This document shows, piece after piece, positions 1 through 8,924 of a stretch of DNA of 64,000 nucleotides. A program made the translations under genes and the position numbers. The number at the start of each line of letters is the position of its first letter. Positions within the stretch are counted from its first letter, which is position 1. The stretch is from Levilactobacillus hammesii DSM 16381. GTDB lineage: Bacteria > Bacillota > Bacilli > Lactobacillales > Lactobacillaceae. The DNA lies in the NCBI RefSeq assembly GCF_001434395.1, contig NZ_AZFS01000046.1:203215-267214 (forward strand). The letters run 5' to 3'. The notes beneath the pieces were generated by a model that was given only the letters and a program-made list of their open reading frames with translations, made no database searches and was not told the origin of the DNA.

Positions 1-120
1 GGTTCTTCGTGACTCCAAATCGAGCGAGAAGACTGGTGTTTTTCCAGTCTGAAGCGTCCCCACAGCAGGCGGAATCCCTGGCAGCCGTAGTGCGTACAAT
101 TTAGATGAATTTAGCGGTGC
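1..120 (+). repeat. Dispersed structured repeat, copy A (partial, cut by window edge)
   Basis: This is the 3' part of an element that recurs at 41302-41510 and 58985-59222. It shares long near-identical blocks with the third copy, including TCCCCACAGCAGG and GGAATCCCTGGCAGCCG. A perfect 6-bp hairpin, GACTGG (31-36) with CCAGTC (44-49), occupies the place of GACCGG/CCGGCC in copy C, so one base pair differs by a compensatory U-A to C-G change. No protein is predicted here. The 5' part lies outside the window. Confidence 0.75.
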
Positions 121-175
121 GAATACTTATCAAGTACAGATATGCTTTCTTTCAACCGGTTGTTTATCTAGATAG

Positions 176-217
176 AAAATATCCCCCAAGACATCGATCA
201 GTCTTGGGGGATATTTT
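176..217. terminator. Bidirectional intrinsic terminator
   Basis: A long perfect stem (AAAATATCCCCCAAGAC paired with its complement) has A-runs on one side and T-runs on the other. It can end the minus-strand ppx-ppk operon and also plus-strand transcription from repeat copy A. Confidence 0.85.
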
Positions 218-253
218 GGCGATTTTTTTAACACCTAGTTGGGTTATTGTGGC

Positions 254-1189
254 TTATTCCACGCCGTTCTTAATCTCATTAATCCGGTTAAACAGGATAC
301 CATCCCGCAAGCCGGCGTTAGAGAAGGTGATTTGTTGGGAATCGAGAAGTCGCATCAACAGTGTGACGGGGATGAGCCCGCCGATGATGATGTCAGCCCG
401 GTCCTTGGACAATCCAGGGACCTTTTTGCGTCCCGCCAGATCAAGGCCCAGCAGTTGGACTAAGGTGGCGTAGACGTCTTCGGCAGAGAGCTTGTAGCCG
501 TGAACATCCTCAAAGTTCAGGAAGTTCTTCTTCCGCCGATTAATCTTGGCTAGTGTCCGGTTGGCACCACCTAGGCCAATGATAGGCAGGTTGGTCGCTT
601 CTCGGAGCCACCAGACGTCGTTGAAGACGCTGTTGACGAAGGTCATTGCGGCGAAGAGGGAGTCGGCCTTGACCACATCACTTTCCAGGTAGCTCTGTGA
701 CAGGGTCACGGAACCCAGGGGAATTGAGACGACTTGTTTCATCTGCTGGTTCTGCACCAGAATTAACTCGGATGAGGCGCCACCGGTATCGACCAAAAGG
801 CCATTCACGATGGGCAGGGTGTTGACCACACCCAGGTAGTCATACCGCGCCTCAGTCGCACCCGAGATGACATTAAAGGTTAGCCCAAGCTTGTCCTTAA
901 CCAACTTCAGAAATTGCTTCTGATTGCTGGCCTGACGAACGGCGGCCGTTGCTACCGCTTGGATATCAGGATTGTCGAGCTGACTGTAAATCTTTTTAAA
1001 CTCACCCAGTGCGGTGAGGGTACGGGCAATTGATTCGGGCTGGAGAACTTGTTCTTCACCCATGTTTTCTGAAAGACGTACGTAGCGTTTAACTTGCTCG
1101 ATGGTCTTATGGTTACCAGCACCGTCAATTTCGCTGATAGTCATACGCACTGAGTTTGAACCTAAGTCGATAACGACTAAGTTTTCCAT
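254..1189 (-). CDS. ppx: Exopolyphosphatase, Ppx/GppA family
   Basis: This 311-residue protein is a short Ppx/GppA phosphatase that would release phosphate from polyphosphate or convert pppGpp. The actin-like ATPase fold is visible in VIDLGSNSVRM at residues 7-17 (first phosphate loop), the GATEARYDY segment with its conserved glutamate near residue 117, VDTGGASSEL near 138 (second phosphate loop), and the C-terminal GLRDGILF. It lacks the HD domain of longer family members. Its ATG overlaps the ppk stop codon (TAATG), so it is translationally coupled and is the last gene of the polyphosphate operon. A terminator follows at 176-217. Confidence 0.9.
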   Translation of the reverse strand: MENLVVIDLGSNSVRMTISEIDGAGNHKTIEQVKRYVRLSENMGEEQVLQPESIARTLTALGEFKKIYSQLDNPDIQAVATAAVRQASNQKQFLKLVKDKLGLTFNVISGATEARYDYLGVVNTLPIVNGLLVDTGGASSELILVQNQQMKQVVSIPLGSVTLSQSYLESDVVKADSLFAAMTFVNSVFNDVWWLREATNLPIIGLGGANRTLAKINRRKKNFLNFEDVHGYKLSAEDVYATLVQLLGLDLAGRKKVPGLSKDRADIIIGGLIPVTLLMRLLDSQQITFSNAGLRDGILFNRINEIKNGVE

Positions 1190-3354
1190 TACTGAGGACT
1201 CCGATCAATGGGGGATTTTGGTTGATTCTTGGGACTAAGCATCGGTTTGAATTGGCGCGGCGCATTGGCGGCGTCGAGGGGGTTATCCTCGCCGCGTTGC
1301 CGTTTATTGGTCGCCTCTTGCATGAAGGTCGACTGCGCGTCCAATGGATCGAGACCGCGCCGATCCACGCGGGTGAAGGTCCGATCTGGGAGAAGGACCC
1401 GTGTCTTGACGTTATCATGCCAGAGCGTGGCAAAAATGTCAAAGACCCGTTGCCGGAGGTTGGCCTGTAGGATTGGGAAGAGCAATTCCACCCGGCGGTT
1501 CAGGTTCCGTGTCATCAGGTCGGCACTGGACAGGTAGATCAGGGGATCGCCATTATTGGCGAAGCCGTAGATCCGGCTGTGTTCCAGAAAACGGCCGACA
1601 ATCGAATGAACTTCGATATTTTCGCTGATATCGGGGATGCCCACGTTGAGGCAGCAGATCCCCCGAACGAGTAGCTTGATGTGAACACCGGCGTGAGAGG
1701 CTTCATACAGCTTGGCAATCATGTCGGAATCGGAGAGGGAGTTCATCTTCATCTCGATCCAGGCGGGGTGACCCGCCTTGGCGTTGGTGATTTCCTGGTC
1801 AATCTTGCTGACGATGAATTCACGAATGCCATCGGGGGACATGTGCAACTGGTGGAAGTAAGGCGGTTCGGAATAACCGGATAACATGTTAAAGATGTTG
1901 GAGGCGTCGATTCCCATATCGGTGTTGGTGGTCATCAAGCCCAGGTCGGTGTAGAAATGAGCGGTCACATCGTTGTAGTTCCCGGTTCCCATGTGCATGT
2001 ACCGCCGAATACCGTCGGGTTCCCGCCGGACAATCAAGGTCAGCTTACAGTGCGTCTTTAGCCCAATCAGACCGTAGATCACGTGACAGCCCATTTTTTC
2101 CAGTTGTTGGGCCCAGTGAACGTTGTTTTCCTCGTCAAACCGCGCCTTAACTTCGACCAGCACCGTGACTTGCTTCCCGTTCTGTGCCGCCGATCCCAGG
2201 TACTTGATGATGGGGGAGTTGGCGGAGACCCGGTACAACGTCATCTTAATGGCCAATACCTCATCGTCATAAGCGGCTTGCCGGATGAGCTCCGTAACCG
2301 CCGAGAAGGAATCGAAGGGGTGGTGAACCAGGACATCACTGTGCCGAATGGTTTTGAAGATATCGTCTTCGGCAGTGACACCAGGTGTTTGTGCCGCCGT
2401 GAAAGCTGGATAAAGTTGGTCATTGTGGTTGCTGATTTGCTTGACCCATTTGCTCAGGAAGGTCAGATCAATTGGACCACCGATGTTGTAGACGGCATAG
2501 TCCGCAATCTTGATGGACGTTGCCAGACGCTTTTCCAGGGAATCAGAAATGCCGGCCTCGACTTCCATCCGTACGGCGCCCCCATGTTCCCGGCGCTTCA
2601 GCTGTTGTTCCACTTCCTTCAACAGGTCGGAGGTGTCCTCTTCAGCCACGTCGAGGTCCATGTCCCGGATAACCCGGTAATTGGCGGCTTCCTTGACTTC
2701 GTAGCCGATGAACAGGTTGCCGATAAAGGCCTTGATAATGTCTTCCAACATAATGAAGTCATTTTCAGCGCCCGGTAACCGTACCGTTCGAGGGAAGATG
2801 TCGGGTACCTGAACCGTCGCGAAACGCTTGTCCTTCTTGTTACCGTCCTTGAATAGGCGCAGGGCGATATTCAGGGTGTTGTTGCCGATAAACGGAAATG
2901 GCCGCGAGCTGTCGACCGCCATGGGTGTCAGTGCGGGTGAAATTTCATCATTAAAGTATTTCTGAATGAAGCGGAACTGCTGTGAGGAGAGTTCCTTCAC
3001 GATCTTGAGGTGAATGTTGAGGTTGGCCAGTAAAGGTAAGAGCATCCGGTTGAGCGTTGAATACTGCTTCACCACTTGGTCATGCGCCTTGGCGTTAACC
3101 CCGAGCAGTTGATCTTCTGCCGTCATGCCGGAAGCATCGGGCTTGGGATAGTTCACGGCTGCCAATTTGGAAAGTGAGGCGACCCGCACCATGAAGAATT
3201 CATCAACGTTACTCTGCGTGATGCCGAGGAACCGAACCCGTTCTAACAAAGGATTGGCCTTGTCACGAGCTTCTTCCAAAACGCGGTCGTTGAAATCCAA
3301 CCAGCTGAGTTCTCGGTTGGTGTAATACTGCGTGTCTCGATAATTCACTGTCAT
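1189..3354 (-). CDS. ppk: Polyphosphate kinase
   Basis: This 721-residue PPK1-type kinase makes polyphosphate reversibly from ATP. The N-terminal domain starts with NRELSWLDFNDRVLEEA. The catalytic part contains LVHHPFDSFSAV near residue 342 and GLKTHCKLTLIVRR, whose histidine corresponds to the family's autophosphorylated residue. MHMGTGNYNDV follows. The C-terminal tail, from about residue 680, is polar and variable. Length is normal for the family. The start overlaps the upstream HD-Ppx gene by 4 nt and the stop overlaps the downstream ppx, so the three genes form a tight operon that makes and degrades polyphosphate. Confidence 0.96.
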   Translation of the reverse strand: MTVNYRDTQYYTNRELSWLDFNDRVLEEARDKANPLLERVRFLGITQSNVDEFFMVRVASLSKLAAVNYPKPDASGMTAEDQLLGVNAKAHDQVVKQYSTLNRMLLPLLANLNIHLKIVKELSSQQFRFIQKYFNDEISPALTPMAVDSSRPFPFIGNNTLNIALRLFKDGNKKDKRFATVQVPDIFPRTVRLPGAENDFIMLEDIIKAFIGNLFIGYEVKEAANYRVIRDMDLDVAEEDTSDLLKEVEQQLKRREHGGAVRMEVEAGISDSLEKRLATSIKIADYAVYNIGGPIDLTFLSKWVKQISNHNDQLYPAFTAAQTPGVTAEDDIFKTIRHSDVLVHHPFDSFSAVTELIRQAAYDDEVLAIKMTLYRVSANSPIIKYLGSAAQNGKQVTVLVEVKARFDEENNVHWAQQLEKMGCHVIYGLIGLKTHCKLTLIVRREPDGIRRYMHMGTGNYNDVTAHFYTDLGLMTTNTDMGIDASNIFNMLSGYSEPPYFHQLHMSPDGIREFIVSKIDQEITNAKAGHPAWIEMKMNSLSDSDMIAKLYEASHAGVHIKLLVRGICCLNVGIPDISENIEVHSIVGRFLEHSRIYGFANNGDPLIYLSSADLMTRNLNRRVELLFPILQANLRQRVFDIFATLWHDNVKTRVLLPDRTFTRVDRRGLDPLDAQSTFMQEATNKRQRGEDNPLDAANAPRQFKPMLSPKNQPKSPIDRSPQ

Positions 3355-4889
3355 TTGTGTAACCTCCTTTGTTTAAACACCGGTTGCAGGCCGAAGACGT
3401 CGGTGAAAAATTGTGCTTTGTAGTTGAATGCCCAACGAATCAAGGAAAGGTCGTCGTCGCTAAAGGCGGTAATGACCACCTTATTGGTTCGCACGGAGAC
3501 GGAGATCCGCTGAATGGTTTGCTGATGAGCATCGTCTAAGGCATCGGCCAGGCGCAGGATGGCTGCCAGTTTGGCCACGGTCAAGCGCTTTTCAGTCGTC
3601 AACTGTCGAAAATGAGTGATGTCTTCGGCTGGTGTGCGCGTGCTGTGATAGCGGGAGACGGCCGCGATGATCTGAGTCTCTTCCGCGGACAGTCCCAGCA
3701 TCTCGGATTGTTTGAGCACGTAATCTGAGTGGAGGTAGTGCTCATGTGTATCGATGAACCCACCAATATCGTGAACGATAGCGGCAATCTGTAAGAGCAG
3801 CCGGTCTCGTGAGGTGAGATGGTGCAAGGTCTTGAGTTGATCAAAGAGGTGCAGCGCAAAGTGGCGAACCAGTTCCATGTGATGGGGTTCAACCCGGTAG
3901 CGTTGAGCCAGATCGTTGGCGGAGGCCAGAATCTGGTTCTCGAAGTGATACGTATGATTGCTGACCGCGATCTCTTCGTTGGTGGTTAAGCCGTCGAGCA
4001 CGTTCAGGTTGACCAGGTGGAGTTTGTCCGCGTGAACCACGGTCAAGAGTTTTTGAATCAGCAGGACTTCGGGCAAGACTAATTCGACGTTTTCTTCCGT
4101 CAAATGAAGACGTTCCATCAGGTATTGGTCGGAAGCGCCAATCACCTCGCGACTGAACTCATTGAATTGTTTGAGCGGCAGGGTATAGCTGATGTCGTCT
4201 TCCGGGATAAAGTAGTTATTCAAAGGTGCCGCACCAATCAAGATGACTTGGTTATTAGCGGTCTGTAGTTGCTCAGGTAAGAAACGGTAGAAGTCATCAA
4301 CCTTACTATTAATGTAGTCATCGAGGACATCAACGGGGTTGGGTGCCGTGGCACGCAGGCTTTGCAAGACCTCTTTGATTCGTACGGGACCTAACTTCAT
4401 GTTGTGGGAGGAAACGAGGTTGTCGTGAGCGAAAAAGGACAACGTGGCACTCCCAGAGTTAAGCCCGATAATGGCGGCATGTTTTTTAACCAGGTGATGG
4501 TAACCGTCGAATTTCAAGGCGATGGCTTCGTTACGCACGAAGGACTCCTCCCCCAAGGAGAGCCAATTAATGCTTAGACCAGTTCGAACAAAAATCTGGT
4601 CCCGAATGAACTCGGCGTTAGGTGCCGTGGACAGTGCCTGCGACCCCCAGAGCTTGTAGTTGGTCACGCCGTAGTCCTTGATAATTTGCAAGAAGCCACG
4701 GAGGGCCTCAGCCGCCTCGGCGACCGTTTCAAAATCAATTTCTTCATGGTTGTAAATATTTTCCCCAATGGCGACGTTTGACTTCACCCGCTCGGTCTGA
4801 GCACCGGTTTTCAGGTTCACGATTGACAGTTCCATACTGGAAACATTAATGAGCATTGCGCCAAAATAATTATCAGCCATAAACTTCAT
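3351..4889 (-). CDS. Ppx/GppA-like protein with C-terminal HD domain
   Basis: This 512-residue protein is the first gene of the polyphosphate operon. The N-terminal half resembles the Ppx/GppA actin-like fold but is divergent: phosphate loops are weak (GAMLINVSSMELSIV, IIGLNSGSATLSFFA). The C-terminal half is an HD-type domain with IVHDIGGFIDTHEHYLHS near residue 375, the pattern found in long exopolyphosphatases. It probably hydrolyses or senses polyphosphate or a phosphorylated nucleotide. A second ATG lies three codons downstream (MADNYF), and the ribosome-binding site is weak (GAAAGTAG), so the start is uncertain by three residues. Confidence 0.85.
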   Translation of the reverse strand: MKFMADNYFGAMLINVSSMELSIVNLKTGAQTERVKSNVAIGENIYNHEEIDFETVAEAAEALRGFLQIIKDYGVTNYKLWGSQALSTAPNAEFIRDQIFVRTGLSINWLSLGEESFVRNEAIALKFDGYHHLVKKHAAIIGLNSGSATLSFFAHDNLVSSHNMKLGPVRIKEVLQSLRATAPNPVDVLDDYINSKVDDFYRFLPEQLQTANNQVILIGAAPLNNYFIPEDDISYTLPLKQFNEFSREVIGASDQYLMERLHLTEENVELVLPEVLLIQKLLTVVHADKLHLVNLNVLDGLTTNEEIAVSNHTYHFENQILASANDLAQRYRVEPHHMELVRHFALHLFDQLKTLHHLTSRDRLLLQIAAIVHDIGGFIDTHEHYLHSDYVLKQSEMLGLSAEETQIIAAVSRYHSTRTPAEDITHFRQLTTEKRLTVAKLAAILRLADALDDAHQQTIQRISVSVRTNKVVITAFSDDDLSLIRWAFNYKAQFFTDVFGLQPVFKQRRLHK

Positions 4890-5033
4890 CTACTTTCTAT
4901 TAAAATTGTTTGCCGTTAGTGGTTGGCTAGTTGACGGCGGTGGATGCGGACGAGGTGAAACCGCCGCATTAAAAATGAATCGTGACCAGTGGCTGATGAT
5001 TAGCTGTCGCCAAGCGACTTAGTTGGTTTCTCA

Positions 5034-5855
5034 TCATTCCGTAAAGACCTGATTATCCATAATCACTTTGTCCAAGTGTTTTTCGGTTCGCTGGTTTTCC
5101 GGTGGTAGGGCCATGTAGTCACCGTACATACCCGTTAAAATGCTAGCATACATCTTGGGGACCTGAACCGTCAGATGCTCGAATGGCATTGGCGTTAGGT
5201 CGGATACTTCCGCAACGGTAAAGACTTCGCGATTATAACCGTATTGAGAGGCTAAGTTTTTGACTTGCAGGAGTGTATGATCATTCTGGTACGTGGTCAT
5301 CAGTGCCTGGCGCTCGGCCTTTAAGACCTTGACGTCGGCCAGTTGCTCGGTGGACAAGGGACTCTGCAGTTTTCGCAGGGGATTATCGACCAAGTGGTAT
5401 CGCAGTTGAAAGAGAATCCGCGTGTTGAGCAGTTGGAAACGGGTCATCTGTTCGCGCTGAAGGCTGGTATCCAAGGGAATCCGATCCAGCGGGAAGATGT
5501 CAATGAAAATTCCCTTGCGTGCCGCGTTCACGTTGTTCTTCTCCTCAATGTAAGTGTTGCGGTCTAGGAGTTTGGCATAGCTGAGACCATAATTTTCGTC
5601 GCTAGCCGGTGTCTGCAGGAAGTAGTGGGTATCCGCTAAGTATGCGGGTGCTGCGGCCAACAGACGATCGTAGTCGGCGCGAAGCAGGCCAACATCGACG
5701 TCGTCATCCCAGGGAATGAAGCCCTGGTGACGAATGGTTCCCAATAGTGAGCCGCCCATCATGAAGTAGGGCAGGTCAAGGTCGTTACACAAAGTGATGA
5801 ATTGTGCCAGGTTGCCCAATTCTACTTGGTGAATCCGGTCAATTAATCGCGTCAT
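5034..5855 (-). CDS. LicD family phosphotransferase
   Basis: This LicD-type nucleotidyl- or phospho-transferase belongs to a family that adds phosphocholine or similar groups to cell-surface polymers. The family core is clear: MMGGSLLGTIRHQGFIPWDDD followed by DVG near residues 33-56, with the metal-binding aspartates. I place the start at 5855 (MTRLIDRIHQ), because AGAAAGGA lies 8 bases upstream; an upstream in-frame ATG at 5897 has no good site. The protein is 273 residues. It is a single gene separated from ppx by about 140 bases. The acceptor substrate cannot be told from sequence. Confidence 0.88.
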   Translation of the reverse strand: MTRLIDRIHQVELGNLAQFITLCNDLDLPYFMMGGSLLGTIRHQGFIPWDDDVDVGLLRADYDRLLAAAPAYLADTHYFLQTPASDENYGLSYAKLLDRNTYIEEKNNVNAARKGIFIDIFPLDRIPLDTSLQREQMTRFQLLNTRILFQLRYHLVDNPLRKLQSPLSTEQLADVKVLKAERQALMTTYQNDHTLLQVKNLASQYGYNREVFTVAEVSDLTPMPFEHLTVQVPKMYASILTGMYGDYMALPPENQRTEKHLDKVIMDNQVFTE

Positions 5856-5982
5856 AAAAGGTTCCTTTCTGAATACAAAATAAAGTCGAAGTTTCAATTG
5901 TTCTTAATGGCTATGGCGGGTCGCCTTGCCGGTTGGCAGAGATGGCCTGTATCAGCGTGGGCCCAACGTCGCTACAAGCTAA

Positions 5983-6573
5983 CTAATGCTCGTTCAGATT
6001 GTAGTGGCTGGTGTGGACAAGCTGACCGTTGGTGTCCTTGAAGCTCACCGTGACGGGGTCCAGATTCTTGGGTTCAAATGTGGCCAAACCGGTCACTGAC
6101 TTACCCGCTTTAACCGGCATAACGGTGTGATTTAACAGGTTGTTGTCTTTAGTCTGGTTCGTCGTGAAGGCCAGGTTGCCCGTGCCTAACGTTTTGCCGT
6201 CTTGCTTGGCACTCACCGAACTTTCCCACAGATCGGCAGGCACGATCGCCTTACTTTGCTGGTTAGATACGGTATAATAGATAACGAATAAATTGCGGTT
6301 CGCCGTAGCGCTGGCCGTCACTTCAGTACCGGTCAATTTGTAAGTCACCTGATTGATGGTGAATTGTGAATTGGCAAATGTCGCGGTTTTAGCCTGTGAC
6401 TGACTGTGACTCGATTGGCGACGGCGTGAACGATTGGTGTTGCTGATTTTTTTAGCCGTTTGGCTAGTGTGCTGACTGCTACTCGACTGGGCTGCCTTTT
6501 GGTTTGAAGCACCACAGCCGCTCAGCAAGAGTAACAAGCTTAAAGCGGTTCCAATTTTTATTGATTGATTCAT
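5983..6573 (-). CDS. Secreted lipoprotein, DUF4352/DUF5067-like
   Basis: This 196-residue protein has a lipoprotein signal peptide with lipobox LSGC (Cys20), so it should be anchored to the outer face of the membrane. Residues 24-60 form a Ser/Gln/Arg-rich linker. The rest looks like an Ig-like beta domain of the DUF4352/DUF5067 type (FTINQVTYKLTGTEV, NLFVIYYTVSNQ, KAGKSVTGLATFEPK). Function is unknown. It is divergent from the MarR gene at 6715, with 141 bases between them. Confidence 0.75.
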   Translation of the reverse strand: MNQSIKIGTALSLLLLLSGCGASNQKAAQSSSSQHTSQTAKKISNTNRSRRRQSSHSQSQAKTATFANSQFTINQVTYKLTGTEVTASATANRNLFVIYYTVSNQQSKAIVPADLWESSVSAKQDGKTLGTGNLAFTTNQTKDNNLLNHTVMPVKAGKSVTGLATFEPKNLDPVTVSFKDTNGQLVHTSHYNLNEH

Positions 6574-6714
6574 AGTTTTCCCCCCAAATGCTACTCCTTT
6601 ATTTTAGCATAGGTTGGTCCAGACCACCTGCTAATTTGGATGAAAAAAACTGGTATTTGCTGGGCGTAAATGCTAAGATAAAAATCGTATTTTGAGAAAT
6701 GTAGGTGGGTAATC

Positions 6715-7158
6715 ATGGCTGAGCAGGAGCAGTCTCTATTGGACGCGTTTATTGACGTCTACATGAGTTCACTCAAGTATTTGGATGAATTTGTTTCGGA
6801 ACCAGCAAAGGAGTTTCATCTTTCTTTCGAGCAATACTTGATTCTAAGGGAGATTACGCGGAACCATGACGTGACGTTGATGGATATTGCCAGTAAACGT
6901 CAGGTGACACGGAGCGCCATTTCACGACAGATCAAGGTGTTGTTGAAGCAGGGATACTTGCGCCAACAGTCGGATGAAAATGATCGTCGCCGGTTGTACT
7001 TAATCGCAACCGATGCTGGTAAGCGAGCCGAGCGTGTGATTCGTCAGCGCATCAATCAGCGGTTTCAAGGTTGGGTTGATGTCTATGGGAATGAACGGGC
7101 ACACGATATTCTGGAATTCATTCAGGACTTTAGTCAGGTTACCCGCATGAAAAAGTAG
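6715..7158 (+). CDS. MarR family transcriptional regulator
   Basis: This 147-residue winged-helix regulator has the MarR layout: helix LSFEQYLILREITRNHDVTLMDIA, recognition region KRQVTRSAISRQIKVLLKQGYL, and wing QQSDENDRRRLYLIATDAGK. Family members bind palindromic operators as dimers and usually respond to small phenolic compounds or oxidants. The start has GTAGGTGGG upstream. A small basic protein gene follows 60 bases later, possibly in the same transcript. Its target may be its own divergent promoter with the lipoprotein gene. Confidence 0.88.
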   Translation: MAEQEQSLLDAFIDVYMSSLKYLDEFVSEPAKEFHLSFEQYLILREITRNHDVTLMDIASKRQVTRSAISRQIKVLLKQGYLRQQSDENDRRRLYLIATDAGKRAERVIRQRINQRFQGWVDVYGNERAHDILEFIQDFSQVTRMKK

Positions 7159-7218
7159 TTAACGGCTACTGAGAGCCCCCACATATTAGGCGTGAGGGGT
7201 AAAAGGAGATTGAAGTCA

Positions 7219-7395
7219 ATGAGCAAAAAGCGCATGAGTGACGAAGAGGCCAAGCGCTGGCGCAAGATTGTCTTCATGGATGATGACCACGCTGACAAGC
7301 GGTCGCCACGGTCCACGCGATCTTACGTTTATGGTGAAAGCACCGAGCGCAAGACGTGGTGGCACCGGCTAAAGGGACGGTTGACCCGTCGCTAA
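7219..7395 (+). CDS. Small basic protein of unknown function
   Basis: This 58-residue protein (MSKKRMSDEEAKRWRK...) is rich in Arg and Lys. The ATG at 7219 is chosen because AAAAGGAG lies 8 bases upstream; an earlier in-frame ATG at 7192 has no site. It follows the MarR gene and ends at a bidirectional terminator. I do not recognise a family. Confidence 0.65.
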   Translation: MSKKRMSDEEAKRWRKIVFMDDDHADKRSPRSTRSYVYGESTERKTWWHRLKGRLTRR

Positions 7396-7399
7396 TTTA

Positions 7400-7450
7400 A
7401 AATGGACCACACGACCCTCACGATATGTCAGGGAGTGTGGCCCATTTTTT
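7400..7450. terminator. Bidirectional terminator
   Basis: AAAATGG-CCACAC pairs with GTGTGG-CCATTTTTT across a looped middle. It sits between the convergent small basic gene and osmC. Confidence 0.8.
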
Positions 7451-7453
7451 GGT

Positions 7454-7912
7454 TTAGCTCTCGACTGGTGTTGCGGGAGAAAATTCAGAAACTAATTGGA
7501 CGGTGACGTTGTCGCTACTTCCCAGCAACTTTGCGACGGGACAGCGCCGTTCGGCCAAGTCAACCATGGCCACAGCAGTGTCGTGGTCCACGCCCGGAAT
7601 CTTGACTTCGGCGGTCAGATAGAATTGAAAGCCCCGGGTGTCGCGTGCCAACTCAACAATCGTGTGGACTTGCGCGGAATGAGGGAGATCACGTCGTTCC
7701 TCAATCGCTTCTAAGGTGGCATTGAGACAGGTGCTGAGGGCGAGCCCGATAAATTGTTCCGGGTTAGCGCCAGGCGCATCGTTGAGGGGATGACTGGTTA
7801 AAACATCGAGGCCACCGGGAATGTAAGAGTGACTTTCCAGGCCAGCATCGTTTGCGGCGACGGTTCGGTACAGTGGTGGAAATTTTTCGCGGTCAATTGC
7901 CACGGATGGCAC
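7454..7912 (-). CDS. OsmC/Ohr family peroxiredoxin
   Basis: This 152-residue protein belongs to the OsmC/Ohr family of thiol peroxidases that reduce organic hydroperoxides. The two conserved cysteines are present in LSTCLNATLEA (about residue 61) and ERRCPVAKLLG (about residue 127). The N-terminal region GLESHSYIPGGLDVLTSHP and the PEQFIGLALSTC helix fit the family. It is monocistronic, with AGAAAGG before the ATG, and is convergent with the small basic gene. Confidence 0.87.
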   Translation of the reverse strand: MPSVAIDREKFPPLYRTVAANDAGLESHSYIPGGLDVLTSHPLNDAPGANPEQFIGLALSTCLNATLEAIEERRDLPHSAQVHTIVELARDTRGFQFYLTAEVKIPGVDHDTAVAMVDLAERRCPVAKLLGSSDNVTVQLVSEFSPATPVES

Positions 7913-8217
7913 CTTCTTTCGTGAATTTAATCACCTTAAGATTACGCTGTTTTCAGGTAAAAAACAATCGAAATGCAGCAAAATGGAAAGGCTTTCTAAA
8001 TGAGGTAAACCACTGACCGTTAATATATTAAAATATTACGTTAAGACAAGACCTGATAGGCAAACAACCGCTTGCACATATAACTATACCAATTTATGAA
8101 AAAGCATCTCACATTTAACGGGTTTCGGCCATCACTATTCGCAGAAACCCGCAATTAGCAAGGCGAATTATCAAAATTGGTCTATGTAAAAGTTTTGTAA
8201 TAATTTGCAATTAACAC
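7913..8217. other. AT-rich intergenic region between osmC and a small gene
   Basis: This stretch holds the osmC upstream region. It also has a hairpin at about 8120-8152 (GGGTTTC paired with GAAACCC, about 17-base loop) with no T-run. No ORF with a ribosome-binding site was seen. Confidence 0.5.
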
Positions 8218-8245
8218 TAGACCGCTTGTCCAGAAATGCTATAAT
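8218..8245 (+). promoter_or_regulatory. Sigma-A promoter for the 8294 gene
   Basis: TAGACC (8218-8223) and TATAAT (8240-8245) are separated by 16 bases. The predicted transcript starts near 8252 and covers the small genes at 8294 and possibly 8566. Confidence 0.6.
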
Positions 8246-8293
8246 GGGGTCAACAGGTAGTAGAACACTGGCGCAATGTTTGGGGGAAGCCAT

Positions 8294-8473
8294 ATGTTAA
8301 CAGAAGAACTGTTGGATGAACGCAAGAAGTTTCAGATGATGACGTGGCGCGCGCAGAAGCATGGGGCCCAAGTGATTGAACGGGACGTCATGCAACAATT
8401 TACGGCGACAATTGCGCAACAAGAGGCGATTGTTGCGGCTGCAAATCGGCGGGAAGCCTCGCCAGTTGGTTAG
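8294..8473 (+). CDS. Small protein of unknown function
   Basis: This 59-residue protein (MLTEELLDERKKFQMMTW...) is charged and probably helical, with no membrane segment. The ATG at 8294 has GGGGGAAG directly upstream; an earlier in-frame ATG at 8276 overlaps that site and is unlikely. The next small ORF lies 92 bases downstream. I do not recognise a family. Confidence 0.6.
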   Translation: MLTEELLDERKKFQMMTWRAQKHGAQVIERDVMQQFTATIAQQEAIVAAANRREASPVG

Positions 8474-8565
8474 TCTACCGGGGATATTAAATCCCAGTTG
8501 GGGTAAACGTTATGGGTTAAAAGATGTCCTATGGTAAGCTGTGCCCAATAGAAGGGGGCAACATC

Positions 8566-8682
8566 ATGAAGCATCCAGCAATGTATTACGTCTACTATGC
8601 ATGTGGGTGGCTATTCGTGGGTACGATGGCCGTGGTGGTTTATCACATGCTGCTACTTTGGTTGATTGCCAGTCATGTCTAA
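8566..8682 (+). CDS. 38-residue hydrophobic membrane peptide (toxin-like)
   Basis: ATG at 8566 follows the site GAAGGGGG and opens a 38-codon ORF (MKHPAMYYVYYACGW...). It contains one continuous membrane helix (about residues 7-35) and ends in ASHV. Size, hydrophobicity and the adjacent strong terminator resemble peptides of type I toxin-antitoxin modules, and a convergent promoter lies 240 bases downstream (8896-8924). It lacks the Fst-type proline motif and charged tail. It could also be an ordinary small membrane protein. Confidence 0.55.
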   Translation: MKHPAMYYVYYACGWLFVGTMAVVVYHMLLLWLIASHV

Positions 8683-8690
8683 TGGAACCG

Positions 8691-8728
8691 AAAAAGACCG
8701 ATCTGCTATGCGGAAGATCGGTCTTTTA
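8691..8728. terminator. Bidirectional terminator
   Basis: AAAAAGACCGATCT pairs with AGATCGGTCTTTT around a 10-base loop. T-runs on both strands let it end both the small peptide mRNA and a convergent minus-strand transcript. Confidence 0.85.
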
Positions 8729-8890
8729 TGTTGTCAAAATAAATTTAGACACAAAAAAGCTAGTTACGAATGGACGCAACCAGCAGAATAGAAGTATGTG
8801 TACGGCTTCAACGGTGTTAATAATGGCTAAATGTCTAATTAACTCCTCCAACGATTGAAGATCCGTGGCAGGCTCTCACCTGAATATGTA
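8691..8890 (-). ncRNA. Candidate small RNA convergent to the 38-residue peptide
   Basis: A strong minus-strand promoter (8896-8924) would start a transcript near 8889 that runs about 200 nt to the bidirectional terminator. No ORF with a proper start is visible, although GGAGGAG occurs near its 5' end. It contains CTTCTATT (complement of 8787-8794), which is complementary to AATAGAAG at 8547-8554, just before the peptide's Shine-Dalgarno sequence. This supports, but does not prove, an antisense role. Confidence 0.45.
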
Positions 8891-8895
8891 AACTC

Positions 8896-8924
8896 ATTAT
8901 AACCTGCCGACTAACTTCTGTAAA
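8896..8924 (-). promoter_or_regulatory. Strong orphan promoter on the minus strand
   Basis: TTTACA (8924-8919) and TATAAT (8901-8896) are separated by exactly 17 bases. No recognisable protein gene lies downstream before the terminator at 8691-8728. Confidence 0.65.
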
